Positions 14,663 to 22,157 of a stretch of 32,995 bases of DNA are shown here, piece by piece (position 1 is the first letter of the stretch; each line of letters opens with the position of its first letter). The notes under the pieces were generated by a model that searched no databases, was not told where the DNA came from, and saw only the letters and a program-made list of their open reading frames with translations. A program made the position numbers and the translations under genes. Source of the stretch: Lentisphaerae bacterium RIFOXYC12_FULL_60_16 (lineage in GTDB: Bacteria; Verrucomicrobiota; Kiritimatiellia; UBA8416; YA12-FULL-60-10); the NCBI GenBank assembly GCA_001803315.1, contig MHBQ01000145.1, forward strand, positions 636-33,630, given 5' to 3'.

Positions 14663-16163
14663 CCTGGAGGTGCTGGCCGGAATCACGGAGGCGGCCCGCC
14701 GTGCGGGACGTAAGGTCGTGCATTGCCACGGGGTGTTTGACCTGTTGCATATCGGGCATATCCGCTATTTCCAGCAGGCCCGGCGGATGGGCGACATGCT
14801 GGTGGTGACGCTGACCCCGGACCGTTTCGTCGACAAGGGGCCCAACCGTCCGGCGTTCGTCGAGGCGCTGCGGGCGGAGGCCATCGCCTCGCTGGATGTC
14901 GTGGATCATGTGGCCATCAACCGGTGGCCCACCGCCGAGGAGACCCTGCGCCTGTTGCGTCCCCATGTGTATGTGAAGGGGTCGGAATTCAAGGCCATCC
15001 AGTCGGACATGACCGGCAAGATCGGGCGTGAGGCGGAGGTGGTGCGCGAGATCGGGGCGGAACTCGCCTTTACCGAGGATGTCGTGTTCAGTTCGACGCA
15101 ACTGATCAACACCTACATGTCGAGTTTACCGCATGAAATCCGGGAATACCTGGACCTGTTCAAGCACCGGCATCCGCTGGATGAGGTGTTGGCGGTGGTG
15201 GACCGGTTCAAGGATTTGCGGGTGCTGGTGGTGGGCGACACCATCATCGATGAATACGTGTATTGCGATGCGATCGGGAAATCGTCGAAGGACCCGATGC
15301 TGGCGGTCAAATACCAGTCCGAGGACCGGTTTGCCGGCGGGGTGCTGGCGGTAGCCAACATCGTGGCGAATTTTGCCGGGCAGGTGACCTTGCTCAGTGC
15401 GCTGGGTGATGCCAATGATCCGAGTGCCTTTGTCCGCTCGAAGTTGAATCCCGGCATCCGGGCGGTTTTCCATGCGGTTCCGGGGCGGCCGACCGTGACC
15501 AAGCGACGGCTGGTGGAAGGCTACTCGCTGAACAAATTGATCGAGATCTATGTCATGGATGACCGCGAGTTGCCCGAAGCGGTGGAGTCGGCGCTGGTGG
15601 TGGACCTTGAGCGTGCCATGAAGGATGTGGACCTGGTGGTGGTATCCGATTTCGGGCATGGCATGGTGACGGATCGCCTGGTTGAGGTCTTGAGCAAGTC
15701 GGCGCCTTTCCTGGCGGTGAACACCCAGGCCAATGCCGGTAATCGCGGGTTCAATACCATCACCCGGTACCCGAAGGTGGATTATGCCTGCATTGCGGAG
15801 CATGAGATGCGGCTCGAAGCGCGTCGGGCGCAGGGGGAATTGAGGCCGATGGCGGAAGCTGCGCGGCAGAAGTTGAATGCCCGTGCGATGGTGGTGACGC
15901 GTGGTCAGCGCGGGTGTGTGGTGTCCACGCAGGCCGGCGATTATGTTGAGGTGCCGGCCTTTGCCGGCAAGGTGGTGGACCGGGTGGGGTCGGGAGATGC
16001 ATTCCTGTCGGTGACCTCGCTGGCGGCGGTGCAGGGGGTGCCGTGTGAACTGCTGGCATTCCTGGGCAACGTCGTGGGAGCACATGCCGTTGCGCAGGTG
16101 GGGAACGAGAAGGCCATTGATGCCCTGCAGTTGAAGAAGACGGTCACCTCGCTGATCAAGTAG
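14640..16163 (+). CDS. Nucleotidyltransferase-PfkB sugar kinase fusion, HldE-like with reversed domains
   Basis: This is a 507-residue protein. Residues about 25-160 are a cytidylyltransferase-fold domain with HCHGVFDLLHIGH (HIGH at 37-40), VKGSEF (112-117) and FSSTQLI (150-156). Residues about 190-505 form a PfkB/ribokinase domain with VVGDTIIDEY, FAGGVLAVANIVA and VDRVGSGDAF (catalytic Asp453). In HldE the kinase comes first, so here the order is swapped. The likely role is phosphorylation of a sugar phosphate followed by nucleotide activation, as in ADP-heptose synthesis. ATG 14640 is preferred over ATG 14634 because the G-rich stretch before it is better spaced. The gene overlaps the flippase gene by 23 bases, which implies coupled translation. 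The substrate is inferred only. Confidence 0.87.
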   Translation: MADNKLVDLEVLAGITEAARRAGRKVVHCHGVFDLLHIGHIRYFQQARRMGDMLVVTLTPDRFVDKGPNRPAFVEALRAEAIASLDVVDHVAINRWPTAEETLRLLRPHVYVKGSEFKAIQSDMTGKIGREAEVVREIGAELAFTEDVVFSSTQLINTYMSSLPHEIREYLDLFKHRHPLDEVLAVVDRFKDLRVLVVGDTIIDEYVYCDAIGKSSKDPMLAVKYQSEDRFAGGVLAVANIVANFAGQVTLLSALGDANDPSAFVRSKLNPGIRAVFHAVPGRPTVTKRRLVEGYSLNKLIEIYVMDDRELPEAVESALVVDLERAMKDVDLVVVSDFGHGMVTDRLVEVLSKSAPFLAVNTQANAGNRGFNTITRYPKVDYACIAEHEMRLEARRAQGELRPMAEAARQKLNARAMVVTRGQRGCVVSTQAGDYVEVPAFAGKVVDRVGSGDAFLSVTSLAAVQGVPCELLAFLGNVVGAHAVAQVGNEKAIDALQLKKTVTSLIK

Positions 16164-16228
16164 ACGGAGGCCGGGTGTGTCACCGACTGACGGATGTTGA
16201 TTTCTGAATCGCGAAGCGGGGAGGTGGT

Positions 16229-16825
16229 ATGTCCTTTACCGGATGGAAGGCGCATGTTGAGGAGTTGAACCGGGTCCTTTCTGGGTTGTACACAACCGGA
16301 CAAGCCGGGCGGGCACTGGATGCGGATGATGCGTTCTTACGCTGGCAGGCAATGACCGTCCGTTTGCGGAACAACCGGGGCACGATCTTTCTGGTCGGTA
16401 ACGGGGCCAGTGCGTCGATGGCGAGCCACATGGCGGCGGATCTGGCCAAGAACGGGCAGCTCCATACGGAAGTGTTTTCCGACCTGTCGCTGGTGACGGC
16501 GATTTCCAACGACATGGGGTATGACCATGTGTTTTCTGAACCGTTGTCCCGCCGGTGCCGCAAGGGGGACATGCTGGTGGCGATCAGCAGTTCGGGCCGG
16601 TCGCCCAATGTGCTCAAGGCGGCTGACCTGGCCCGTCGTCGCGGGTTGAATGTGATCACGTTGTCCGCCATGAAGCCGGGCAATCCGCTTCGCGGGAAGG
16701 GGATGTTGAATTTTTATGTTCCGGCCTCCACGTACGGGTATGCCGAGTCCTGTCATGCGGCCATTCTGCATCATTGGATGGATATGGTGGAGGTGGGGAA
16801 GCGGAAAGCAGAACGTGGAAAGTAG
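16229..16825 (+). CDS. GmhA-like SIS-domain phosphosugar isomerase
   Basis: This 198-residue single SIS domain has FLVGNGASASMASHMAADL (about 52-70) and AISSSGRSPNVLKA (about 112-125), the phosphosugar-binding loops of sedoheptulose-7-phosphate isomerases. GGGGAGG precedes the ATG. Beside an HldE-like protein, conversion of sedoheptulose 7-phosphate to a heptose 7-phosphate is the natural suggestion, with transketolase genes downstream able to supply the substrate. The last residues (GKRKAERGK) run into the intergenic repeat GAACGTGGAAAGTAG, whose TAG is the stop codon. This is the same event, in the same frame, as in the esterase ending at 6749. The catalytic fold is complete without this tail. 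Confidence 0.85.
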   Translation: MSFTGWKAHVEELNRVLSGLYTTGQAGRALDADDAFLRWQAMTVRLRNNRGTIFLVGNGASASMASHMAADLAKNGQLHTEVFSDLSLVTAISNDMGYDHVFSEPLSRRCRKGDMLVAISSSGRSPNVLKAADLARRRGLNVITLSAMKPGNPLRGKGMLNFYVPASTYGYAESCHAAILHHWMDMVEVGKRKAERGK

Positions 16826-17247
16826 AATGTAGAACGTGGAATGTGGGATGGGAGCGGAGCGGGGAAAGTGTTCATGGATTGTTGATTGTCGAAGGTTGAT
16901 TGTTGATTGGGGAGTGCGGAGCGCATGGAGGGGCGAGCTCCCGCGAGCCCGTCTGGGTCTGAATACTGAACACTCGCCCCGGAGGGGATTTGACAGGATA
17001 GACAGGATGGAGAGGGGAAGTGTTCAGATGGGGCGGAATGTGTTGGCGGAAGAGTGTTATCTCGCCTGAAACCTGAAAACCGACACCTGGTGTTTCGGAT
17101 CAGAGGGGAAAAGATCCACTGATGGGGGAGGCTCGGCAGGGACGCCTCGCCCTACCTTGGGAATGATGAAATGAGCGAAGCGCTGGTAGGGCGAGGCGTC
17201 CCTGCCGAGCCTCCGGGATGTAAGACGGAGTGGGATTGGAGGGTTGT
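16826..17247. other. Repeat-filled spacer
   Basis: This 422-base spacer has no credible gene. In order it holds GAACGTGGAA-type repeats (16811-16850), a GATTGTTGATTG repeat (16874-16908), the GCGGAGCGCATGGAGGG module (16916-16950, second copy of that at 11987), CTGAATACTGAACACTC (16954-16972), TTTGACAGGATAGACAGG (16988-17010), a partial GTGTTCAG (17019-17028), AAACCTGAAAACC (17071-17083) and a perfect 30-base inverted repeat (17127-17214). The end provides the GGAGG for the next gene. Confidence 0.75.
17127..17214. repeat. Perfect 30-base inverted repeat (GGTAGGGCGAGGCG family)
   Basis: Bases 17127-17156 are the exact reverse complement of 17185-17214, with a 28-base loop. The arm reads GGTAGGGCGAGGCGTCCCTG and continues CCGAGCCTCC. 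Related diverged copies lie at 12283-12341, 21938-21966, 21977-22005 and inside a gene at 19925-19951. Two copies facing each other upstream of a gene look like a mobile palindromic pair. Confidence 0.88.
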
Positions 17248-18258
17248 GTGGAGAAACACGTAAAGCATCGGATACTGGTGACGGGTGGGGCGGGGTATGT
17301 GGGGTCGCGGCTGGTGCCGCGCCTGCTGGAGTCGGGGCATCAGGTTGCGGTGCTGGATCTGTACCTTTATGGTGAGGCGCCGTTGGCTGCCGTGCGGGGC
17401 AATCCGCGACTGAAGGAGGTCAAGGGTGATCTGCGTGATCCGGCGGCCGTTCAGTCGGCGATGGCGGGCTGTGATACGGTCATCCACCTGGCCTGTATTT
17501 CCAATGATCCGAGTTTTGAACTCGATCCGGGGCTGGGAAAATCCATCAACCGCGACTGTTTCCCGGGGCTTGTGCGGGCGGCGCTCAAGGCCGGGGTCAA
17601 ACGTTTTATTTACGCCAGTTCGTCGAGCGTTTACGGGGTGAAGGAAACCCCCAACGTGCGGGAGGAGTCGGTGTGTGAACCGCTGACCGATTATTCGCGA
17701 TTCAAGCTCGATTGTGAGCGGATCCTGATGGAGGAGGCGGGAACCTCCGGCATGACCTGTGCCATTGTGCGGCCTGCGACGGTGTGCGGGTATGCGCCCC
17801 GTCAGCGGCTGGACCTCACCGTGAACATTTTGACCATCCATGCGCTGGTGAATCGACGGATCCGGATTTTCGGCGGCAAGCAGTTGCGCCCGAACCTGCA
17901 TATCGACGACATGGTCCGCGCCTATGAATGTTTCCTGGATGCGCCGGCAGAGGCTGTTCATGGGGTTCCGTACAACGTGGGATACCAGAACCGGAGCGTG
18001 GAGGATATCGGACTGATTGTCCGGCAGACGCTGGGTGACGAGGCCATCGAGTTGAAATACGAACCGACGGACGACATCCGCTCGTACCACATTAATTCGG
18101 ACCGGGTCCGGGACCGGTTGGGCTTTGTGCCGCGGCATACCATTGAGGATGCCGTGCAAGGCATTGCGGAGGCGTACCGCGTCGGCCTGTTGAAGGAACC
18201 CATGACCAACCCATTGTACTACAACATCAAGCGCATGCAGGAAGTCAAACTGAAGTGA
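17248..18258 (+). CDS. NAD-dependent sugar epimerase/dehydratase (extended SDR)
   Basis: This 336-residue extended short-chain dehydrogenase starts at GTG 17248, with GGAGG 6 bases before it. The frame is open upstream to GTG 17230, but that start has no binding site. Motifs are VTGGAGYVGS (11-20, NAD binding), the catalytic serine in YASSSSVYG (122-130) and YSRFK (149-153, Tyr149 and Lys153). The C-terminal part is of the UDP-sugar-binding type (FGGKQLRPNLHIDDM). The family acts on nucleotide sugars as 4-epimerases, dehydratases or ADP-heptose 6-epimerases. The neighbouring heptose-like genes make an activated heptose a possible substrate, but the sequence does not decide this. It lies directly downstream of the 30-base inverted repeat. 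Confidence 0.87.
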   Translation: MEKHVKHRILVTGGAGYVGSRLVPRLLESGHQVAVLDLYLYGEAPLAAVRGNPRLKEVKGDLRDPAAVQSAMAGCDTVIHLACISNDPSFELDPGLGKSINRDCFPGLVRAALKAGVKRFIYASSSSVYGVKETPNVREESVCEPLTDYSRFKLDCERILMEEAGTSGMTCAIVRPATVCGYAPRQRLDLTVNILTIHALVNRRIRIFGGKQLRPNLHIDDMVRAYECFLDAPAEAVHGVPYNVGYQNRSVEDIGLIVRQTLGDEAIELKYEPTDDIRSYHINSDRVRDRLGFVPRHTIEDAVQGIAEAYRVGLLKEPMTNPLYYNIKRMQEVKLK

Positions 18259-18301
18259 CGGGTGGAGTGGGGCGTATCGGTTGTTGACTGGAGCGACAGG
18301 T

Positions 18302-18889
18302 ATGCATGTTGGAATTGATTTCGACAATACCCTGGTGGGGTATGACCGCCTGTTTCACCGCTGTGCGGTTGATCGGGGATGGATAGCGGCTGATCAGGTC
18401 CCCTCCAAGCCGGCGATTCGTGCCTGTCTCCAGGCCAGACCGGATGGCAACCGTCTGTGGACGGAATTGCAGGGAGAAGTATACGGGCTCCGCATGCGGG
18501 AGGCGGAACTGAATCCCGGCGCCGGCGGGTTCCTGCTGTTCTGCCGGGACCGGGGTATCCGGGTTTCCATTGTCAGCCACAAACAGCAGTATCCGGCGCT
18601 TGGGCCGCGCGTTGATTTGCGGGAGGCGGCGTTCTCCTGGCTGGATCAACAGGGGATGCTGGTGTATGACCGGTATGGGTTGAGGCGGGAAGACGTATAT
18701 TTCGAGCCGGATCGTGCCTCCAAGATTGCCCGCATCCGGCAGATCCAATGCACCCATTTTGTGGATGATTTGCCGGAAGTGCTGGGCGATCCGTCCTTTC
18801 CCGACCAGGTCCGGACCTTCTGTTATGCCGGAGGATCTGCGGGGTGGGATGCCGTGACGGCGTGGATCAGCAGGGAACCCGGGTTATGA
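18302..18889 (+). CDS. HAD-superfamily phosphatase
   Basis: This 195-residue protein starts at ATG 18302, with GGAG 9 bases upstream. HAD motif I is GIDFDNTL (4-11, Asp6 and Asp8), motif II is IVSHK (90-94), a lysine lies at about 141 (ASKIARI) and motif IV is FVDDLPEV (153-160). The set is complete. Nothing indicates membrane attachment. In a cluster with a GmhA-like isomerase and an HldE-like enzyme, it could supply the phosphatase step that GmhB performs in heptose nucleotide synthesis. It is not a close GmhB match by motif, and it could equally dephosphorylate another sugar. Its stop codon overlaps the start of the following kinase gene (ATGA, 18886-18889). Confidence 0.8.
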   Translation: MHVGIDFDNTLVGYDRLFHRCAVDRGWIAADQVPSKPAIRACLQARPDGNRLWTELQGEVYGLRMREAELNPGAGGFLLFCRDRGIRVSIVSHKQQYPALGPRVDLREAAFSWLDQQGMLVYDRYGLRREDVYFEPDRASKIARIRQIQCTHFVDDLPEVLGDPSFPDQVRTFCYAGGSAGWDAVTAWISREPGL

Positions 18890-20022
18890 ACGATGGATGG
18901 GAACAGGCCGTGGCCCAGGTCGTGAAGGCGTATGCTGGACAGTATCCCGACAACTTGGAACGTGTGGCGGGAGGCTTCAACAATATCGGGGTTCGGGTTG
19001 AGGTCAAGGGGCTGCGGCTGTTTGCCAAATGTTATTTCCGGCATGCCGGTGATACGCGTGACCGGTTGGGCACGGAATTCGGTTTTTTACGTTTTGTGTG
19101 GGACCACGGTATCCGTTGTGTGCCTGAGCCGCTGGTGATGGATGAGGCGGCGGGTGTGGGATTGTATGCCCGTATCGAGGGAAAGGTCCCGGAAGCGGAT
19201 TCGATATCCCGCGCGGACGCCGGTCAAATGGCCGGTTTTCTGGTCGGGTTGAACCGGCTGGCGCGTGACCCGGCGGCGGGGGCTTTGCCGCCTGCATCGG
19301 AGTCGGCGTTCCAGTTGTCGGATTACCTGGCGCATCAGGACCGGCGCTGGGCGCGTTTGGAATCACTGGCGGGAACGGAGGCAATCGGTGAATCGTTTCG
19401 TGCCCTTATGGAACGGATGTCGGTCCTGCGTCGCAAGTTGCGGGATTTTGTTGCAACCTTGGCGCACGAGCAGGGGATGGATCCGGCAGCGGAATTTCCA
19501 CGGGATACCCTGACCTTGAGTCCGGCCGATCACGGGTTTCATAATACCCTGAGACGGGAGGGGGCGCTGGTGTTCCTGGATTTCGAATATGCGGGGTGGG
19601 ACGATCCGGCCCAGATGATCGCCAATGCCTGTCATCAATCGCGTTTGCCGGTGCCGGCCGCTGAAAGGCGGTATTTTATCGCGACGGTTCTGGAATCGTT
19701 GCCCGGAGCGGCCGGGATTGCCAAGCGGTTACGGATCGTGTATCCATTGGTTGGATTCAAATGGGCGTTGATCCTGCTCAATGAATTTTTACCGGTTTCG
19801 GGGGATCGGCGGCGTTTTGCCGGGGAAGATCCCGTGGCGCGGCGTGAGGAGCAATTGGCGAAATCCGCCCGGCAATGCGACGTGGTGGAACGATGGCTGG
19901 ATGGAGGCGCTGCGGAATGGGGCTGGTTCGGTAGCGACACCTCGCCCTACCTTGAGATGTGGAGCGGGGGAAGGCGGCATGGCGTGGCACCCGGATACAA
20001 AATGACGCAAAAAGGTTTATAG
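18886..20022 (+). CDS. APH/choline-kinase-like phosphotransferase with repeat-derived C-terminal tail
   Basis: This 378-residue protein kinase-like phosphotransferase has VAGGFNNIGVRV (27-38, nucleotide loop), a probable ATP-binding lysine Lys48 (LFAKCYF), SPADHGFHN (212-220, catalytic Asp215 and Asn220 in a rearranged HGDxxxxN site) and LDFEYAGWDDP (231-241, metal-binding Asp232). Such enzymes phosphorylate small hydroxylated molecules such as sugars, choline or aminoglycosides. In this cluster a sugar or polyol is likely. The start is ATG 18886, overlapping the HAD gene by ATGA. After about residue 340 the tail is non-conserved in character. Residues 347-356 are encoded by a 27-base match to an intergenic repeat (19925-19951). 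The stop lies one base before the transketolase start. Confidence 0.78.
   Translation: MNDGWEQAVAQVVKAYAGQYPDNLERVAGGFNNIGVRVEVKGLRLFAKCYFRHAGDTRDRLGTEFGFLRFVWDHGIRCVPEPLVMDEAAGVGLYARIEGKVPEADSISRADAGQMAGFLVGLNRLARDPAAGALPPASESAFQLSDYLAHQDRRWARLESLAGTEAIGESFRALMERMSVLRRKLRDFVATLAHEQGMDPAAEFPRDTLTLSPADHGFHNTLRREGALVFLDFEYAGWDDPAQMIANACHQSRLPVPAAERRYFIATVLESLPGAAGIAKRLRIVYPLVGFKWALILLNEFLPVSGDRRRFAGEDPVARREEQLAKSARQCDVVERWLDGGAAEWGWFGSDTSPYLEMWSGGRRHGVAPGYKMTQKGL
19925..19951 (-). repeat. Intergenic repeat copy embedded in a coding region
   Basis: GGTTCGGTAGCGACACCTCG plus CCCTACC matches the repeat at 21979-22005 at 25 of 27 positions and continues the GGTAGGGCGAGG family in reverse. Here it is read in frame as WFGSDTSPYL near the C-terminus of the APH-like kinase. 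Confidence 0.75.
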
Positions 20023-20023
20023 T

Positions 20024-20842
20024 ATGGCGGTTAAATTGGACAGGCGATCGATTGACTTGCGCCGGGAGGTGGTGCAAATCCTGGAGCGCAGTCGTCGTGG
20101 CCATATCGGTTCCACATTTTCCCTGATCGAGATCACCCGGGTCCTGTTTGACGATGTGATGCGTTATGATCCTGCCAATCCGCGCTGGGATGGCCGGGAC
20201 CGGTTGGTGTTCAGCAAGGGGCACGGGTGTCTGGCGTTGTACACGTTGCTGGCCGACAAGGGATTTTTCCCGCACGATGAACTCTACCGGTTCTGCGGGT
20301 TCGGATCGATTTTGGGCGGGCATCCGGAATATGGCAAGACCCCGGGCGTGGAAGCCAGCACCGGGGCACTGGGGCACGGGTTGTCAATGGCCGTCGGGAT
20401 GGCGCTGGCCGCCCGGATAGACCGGAAACCGCACCGTGTGTTTGCGGTGCTGGGCGACGGCGAATGCGATGAGGGAAGTGTGTGGGAAGCGGCCCTGTCG
20501 GCCGGCAAGCACCGGCTTGCCAGCCTGACGGCGATCATCGATTACAACAAGATGCAGTCCTACGGGCCGACCCGTGAGGTTCAGGACCTTGAGCCGTTTG
20601 CCGACAAGTGGCGGAGTTTCGGGTTTGCCGTGCGTGAAGCGGACGGGCATGATGTCGATGCGATGCGCAGTCTGTTGACCGCCCTGCCGTTTGACAGCGG
20701 CAAACCGGGGGTTTTGATCTGCCATACGGTCAAGGGGCGCGGGATACCGTCCATTGAGAATGATCCCTCCTGGCACCATAAGACGAAGCTCAAAGAATCG
20801 GAACTGGCCTTGTTGTATAACGAGCTGGATGCCCAATCATGA
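20024..20842 (+). CDS. Transketolase, N-terminal (TPP-binding) subunit
   Basis: This 272-residue protein is the pyrophosphate half of transketolase. It has RRGHIGSTFSLIEI (24-37), FSKGHGCLALY (63-73), GGHPEYGKTPGVEASTGALG (98-117) and the TPP motif GDGECDEGSVWEA with N175 (144-176). About 270 residues is usual for the separated N-terminal subunit. It acts with the next gene as a split transketolase, moving two-carbon units between sugar phosphates. It overlaps the C-terminal subunit by ATGA. Placement inside a glycan cluster, rather than with central metabolism, suggests it supplies or modifies a precursor such as sedoheptulose 7-phosphate, or transfers a ketol group to an unusual acceptor. 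Confidence 0.93.
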   Translation: MAVKLDRRSIDLRREVVQILERSRRGHIGSTFSLIEITRVLFDDVMRYDPANPRWDGRDRLVFSKGHGCLALYTLLADKGFFPHDELYRFCGFGSILGGHPEYGKTPGVEASTGALGHGLSMAVGMALAARIDRKPHRVFAVLGDGECDEGSVWEAALSAGKHRLASLTAIIDYNKMQSYGPTREVQDLEPFADKWRSFGFAVREADGHDVDAMRSLLTALPFDSGKPGVLICHTVKGRGIPSIENDPSWHHKTKLKESELALLYNELDAQS

Positions 20843-21795
20843 GGAAAACCTGCCTGTTAAGCATGCATGAGCTGGCCAGCCGGGATGACCGGGTGGTGTT
20901 TATCGGGTCGGACATCACCAAGCGGGATTTGGAGCGGATGGCAGAGGGATATCCGGACCGGTTTTTTCTGGAGGGGATCTATGAACAGCACATTGTCGGC
21001 ATGGCTGCCGGCATGGCCCTGGAAGGGAAAATTCCCTACGTCAATACCATCGCCACGTTCCTGACCCGCCGGTGTTACGAGCAGGTATTGCTGGATCTGG
21101 GCATGCACCGGTTGCCGGTCCGCCTGATCGGCAGTGGCGGCGGGGTGGTTTATGCCCCGTTGGGTTCCACGCATCTGGCCAACGAAGACATGGCCATCCT
21201 GCGCGCCATTCCGAACATGACCATCGTGGCGCCGTGCGATGCCGACGAGATGAAGCGCCTGATGCCCGCCACCCTGGCATGGAAAGATCCGATTTACATA
21301 CGACTGGCCAAGGGCGGGGACCGTGTGGTGTCACGGCCGGAGCTGGGTTTTGAGATTGGGTGCGCCATCCCGTTGCGGGAGGGACGGGAGGGGTTGTTTG
21401 TCACGACGGGTATAACCACCCAATTGGCCTTGGATGCCGCTGAGCAGATCCAGCAGGAAACCGGCCGGAGCTGGGGTGTGCTTCACATGCACACGGTCAA
21501 GCCGCTGGATGTGGAAGGGTTGCTGCGGACGGTAAGCGGGGTACAGGCGGTGATTACCGTTGAGGAACATACGGTTGTCGGTGGATTGGGCAGTGCCGTG
21601 GCGGAAGTGTTGATGGAGTCGGCCGTTGTTCGGAAGGTGCCGTTCAAGCGCATCGGGTTTCCGGATGTGTTTACCGATGAGTTTGGTTCACAGGATGACA
21701 TCATGGGGAAATACGGGATCAGCGTGGAGGGGTTGAAGCAGACGGCGAGGGAGTTGGGGAAAGGGGCGGGGACAGGGTTTGGGCTTCAGAGGTAG
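20839..21795 (+). CDS. Transketolase, C-terminal subunit
   Basis: This 318-residue protein is the pyrimidine-binding half of transketolase plus the C-terminal domain. It has FLEGIYEQHIVGMAAGMA (43-60, with the activating Glu49), GSGGGVVYAPLGSTHLANED (113-132) and the C-terminal motif VEEHTVVGGLGSAVAEVL (about 241-258). It starts inside the upstream gene and is certainly co-translated with it. The last dozen codons (GKGAGTGFGLQR) are low in complexity and lead straight into repeat DNA, so the tail may be extended relative to relatives. Length is otherwise normal for a split subunit. Confidence 0.93.
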   Translation: MRKTCLLSMHELASRDDRVVFIGSDITKRDLERMAEGYPDRFFLEGIYEQHIVGMAAGMALEGKIPYVNTIATFLTRRCYEQVLLDLGMHRLPVRLIGSGGGVVYAPLGSTHLANEDMAILRAIPNMTIVAPCDADEMKRLMPATLAWKDPIYIRLAKGGDRVVSRPELGFEIGCAIPLREGREGLFVTTGITTQLALDAAEQIQQETGRSWGVLHMHTVKPLDVEGLLRTVSGVQAVITVEEHTVVGGLGSAVAEVLMESAVVRKVPFKRIGFPDVFTDEFGSQDDIMGKYGISVEGLKQTARELGKGAGTGFGLQR

Positions 21796-21802
21796 AGGGG
21801 AG

Positions 21803-21839
21803 AGGAACCGCCGATCAACGCGGATATTCGCCGACAGGA
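21803..21839 (+). repeat. GxxExxY-type 5' repeat, copy 1 (start codon lost)
   Basis: AGGAACCGCCGATCAACGCG is followed by GATATTCGCCGACAGGA. It matches the repeat that forms the start of the GxxExxY gene, but ATG-GAC is ATC-AAC here, so no start codon remains. Confidence 0.85.
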
Positions 21840-21937
21840 TTAGGGAATTTGACAGGATAGACAGGATGAGGACGGGAGATTGACGGGATGGGAAGGCATG
21901 GCGCATGGGGCAGAGGGCTTGGGACGTGCGAAGCGCT

Positions 21938-22005
21938 GGTAGGGCGAGCCGTCCCTGGCGAGCCTCTGAGGATGGGACGGCTCGGTAGGGACACCTCGCC
22001 CTACC
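21938..22005. repeat. Imperfect inverted pair of GGTAGGGCG elements
   Basis: GGTAGGGCGAGCCGTCCCTG (21938-21957, continuing to 21966) faces GGGACACCTCGCCCTACC (21988-22005) across about 10 bases. The copies are diverged from each other and from the perfect pair at 17127-17214, and are also preceded by GCGAAGCGCT as there. Confidence 0.75.
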
Positions 22006-22036
22006 AGGGGGAGCGGTGTTGGTTGTTATGAACTCT

Positions 22037-22062
22037 GCGTTCGTCGGCGTTGATCGGCGGTT
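22037..22062 (-). repeat. Inverted-end repeat, copy 1
   Basis: GCGTTCGTCGGCGTTGATCG is followed by GCGGTT. It is inverted relative to AACCGCCGATCAACGC in the 5' repeat, and the same unit follows the GxxExxY stop codon at 23318-23343. With the 5' repeat at 22078 it can form a 10-bp stem (ATCGGCGGTT with AACCGCCGAT). Confidence 0.8.
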
Positions 22063-22089
22063 ACCATCTGGAGTGGTAAGGAACCGCCG

Positions 22090-22155
22090 ATGGGCGCGGA
22101 TATTCGCCGACGGGAAGTGGATGGAATTACGGAGCGAATGATAGGAGGAGTTTGA
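22090..22155 (+). pseudogene. Truncated GxxExxY gene 5' end
   Basis: This is a 21-codon frame, MGADIRRREVDGITERMIGG then Val and TGA. It aligns to the first 21 codons of the intact GxxExxY gene at 22923. The nucleotide differences after the shared GATGGAATTACGGAGCG are mostly synonymous (GGT-GGT versus GGA-GGA, ATT versus ATA), so it is a diverged paralogue's end rather than a recent copy. The repeat upstream (22078-22115) contains AAGGA and the ATG. The GGAGGAG formed by its Gly-Gly codons lies about 8 bases before the methyltransferase ATG and serves as that gene's binding site. Confidence 0.8.
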
Positions 22156-22157
22156 GC

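Larger units (their letters stand above)
21796..22157. other. Repeat-filled spacer before the methyltransferase gene
   Basis: This 362-base spacer contains a GCGGATATTCGCCGA repeat with its start codon mutated (21803-21839), TTTGACAGGATAGACAGG (21847-21868), a facing pair of GGTAGGGCG elements (21938-22005), an inverted-end copy (22037-22062) and a truncated GxxExxY 5' end (22090-22155). No promoter was identified. Confidence 0.75.

Noticed and set aside
12956-14686. A 576-codon minus-strand open frame opposite the GT2-flippase gene
   Set aside because: It is rich in His, Gln, Pro and Arg as expected for the antisense of a GC-rich membrane-protein gene, while the plus strand encodes clear GT2 and flippase motifs.
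19595-20377. Minus-strand open frames across the APH and transketolase genes
   Set aside because: They are antisense to genes with complete motifs and have no good start signals.
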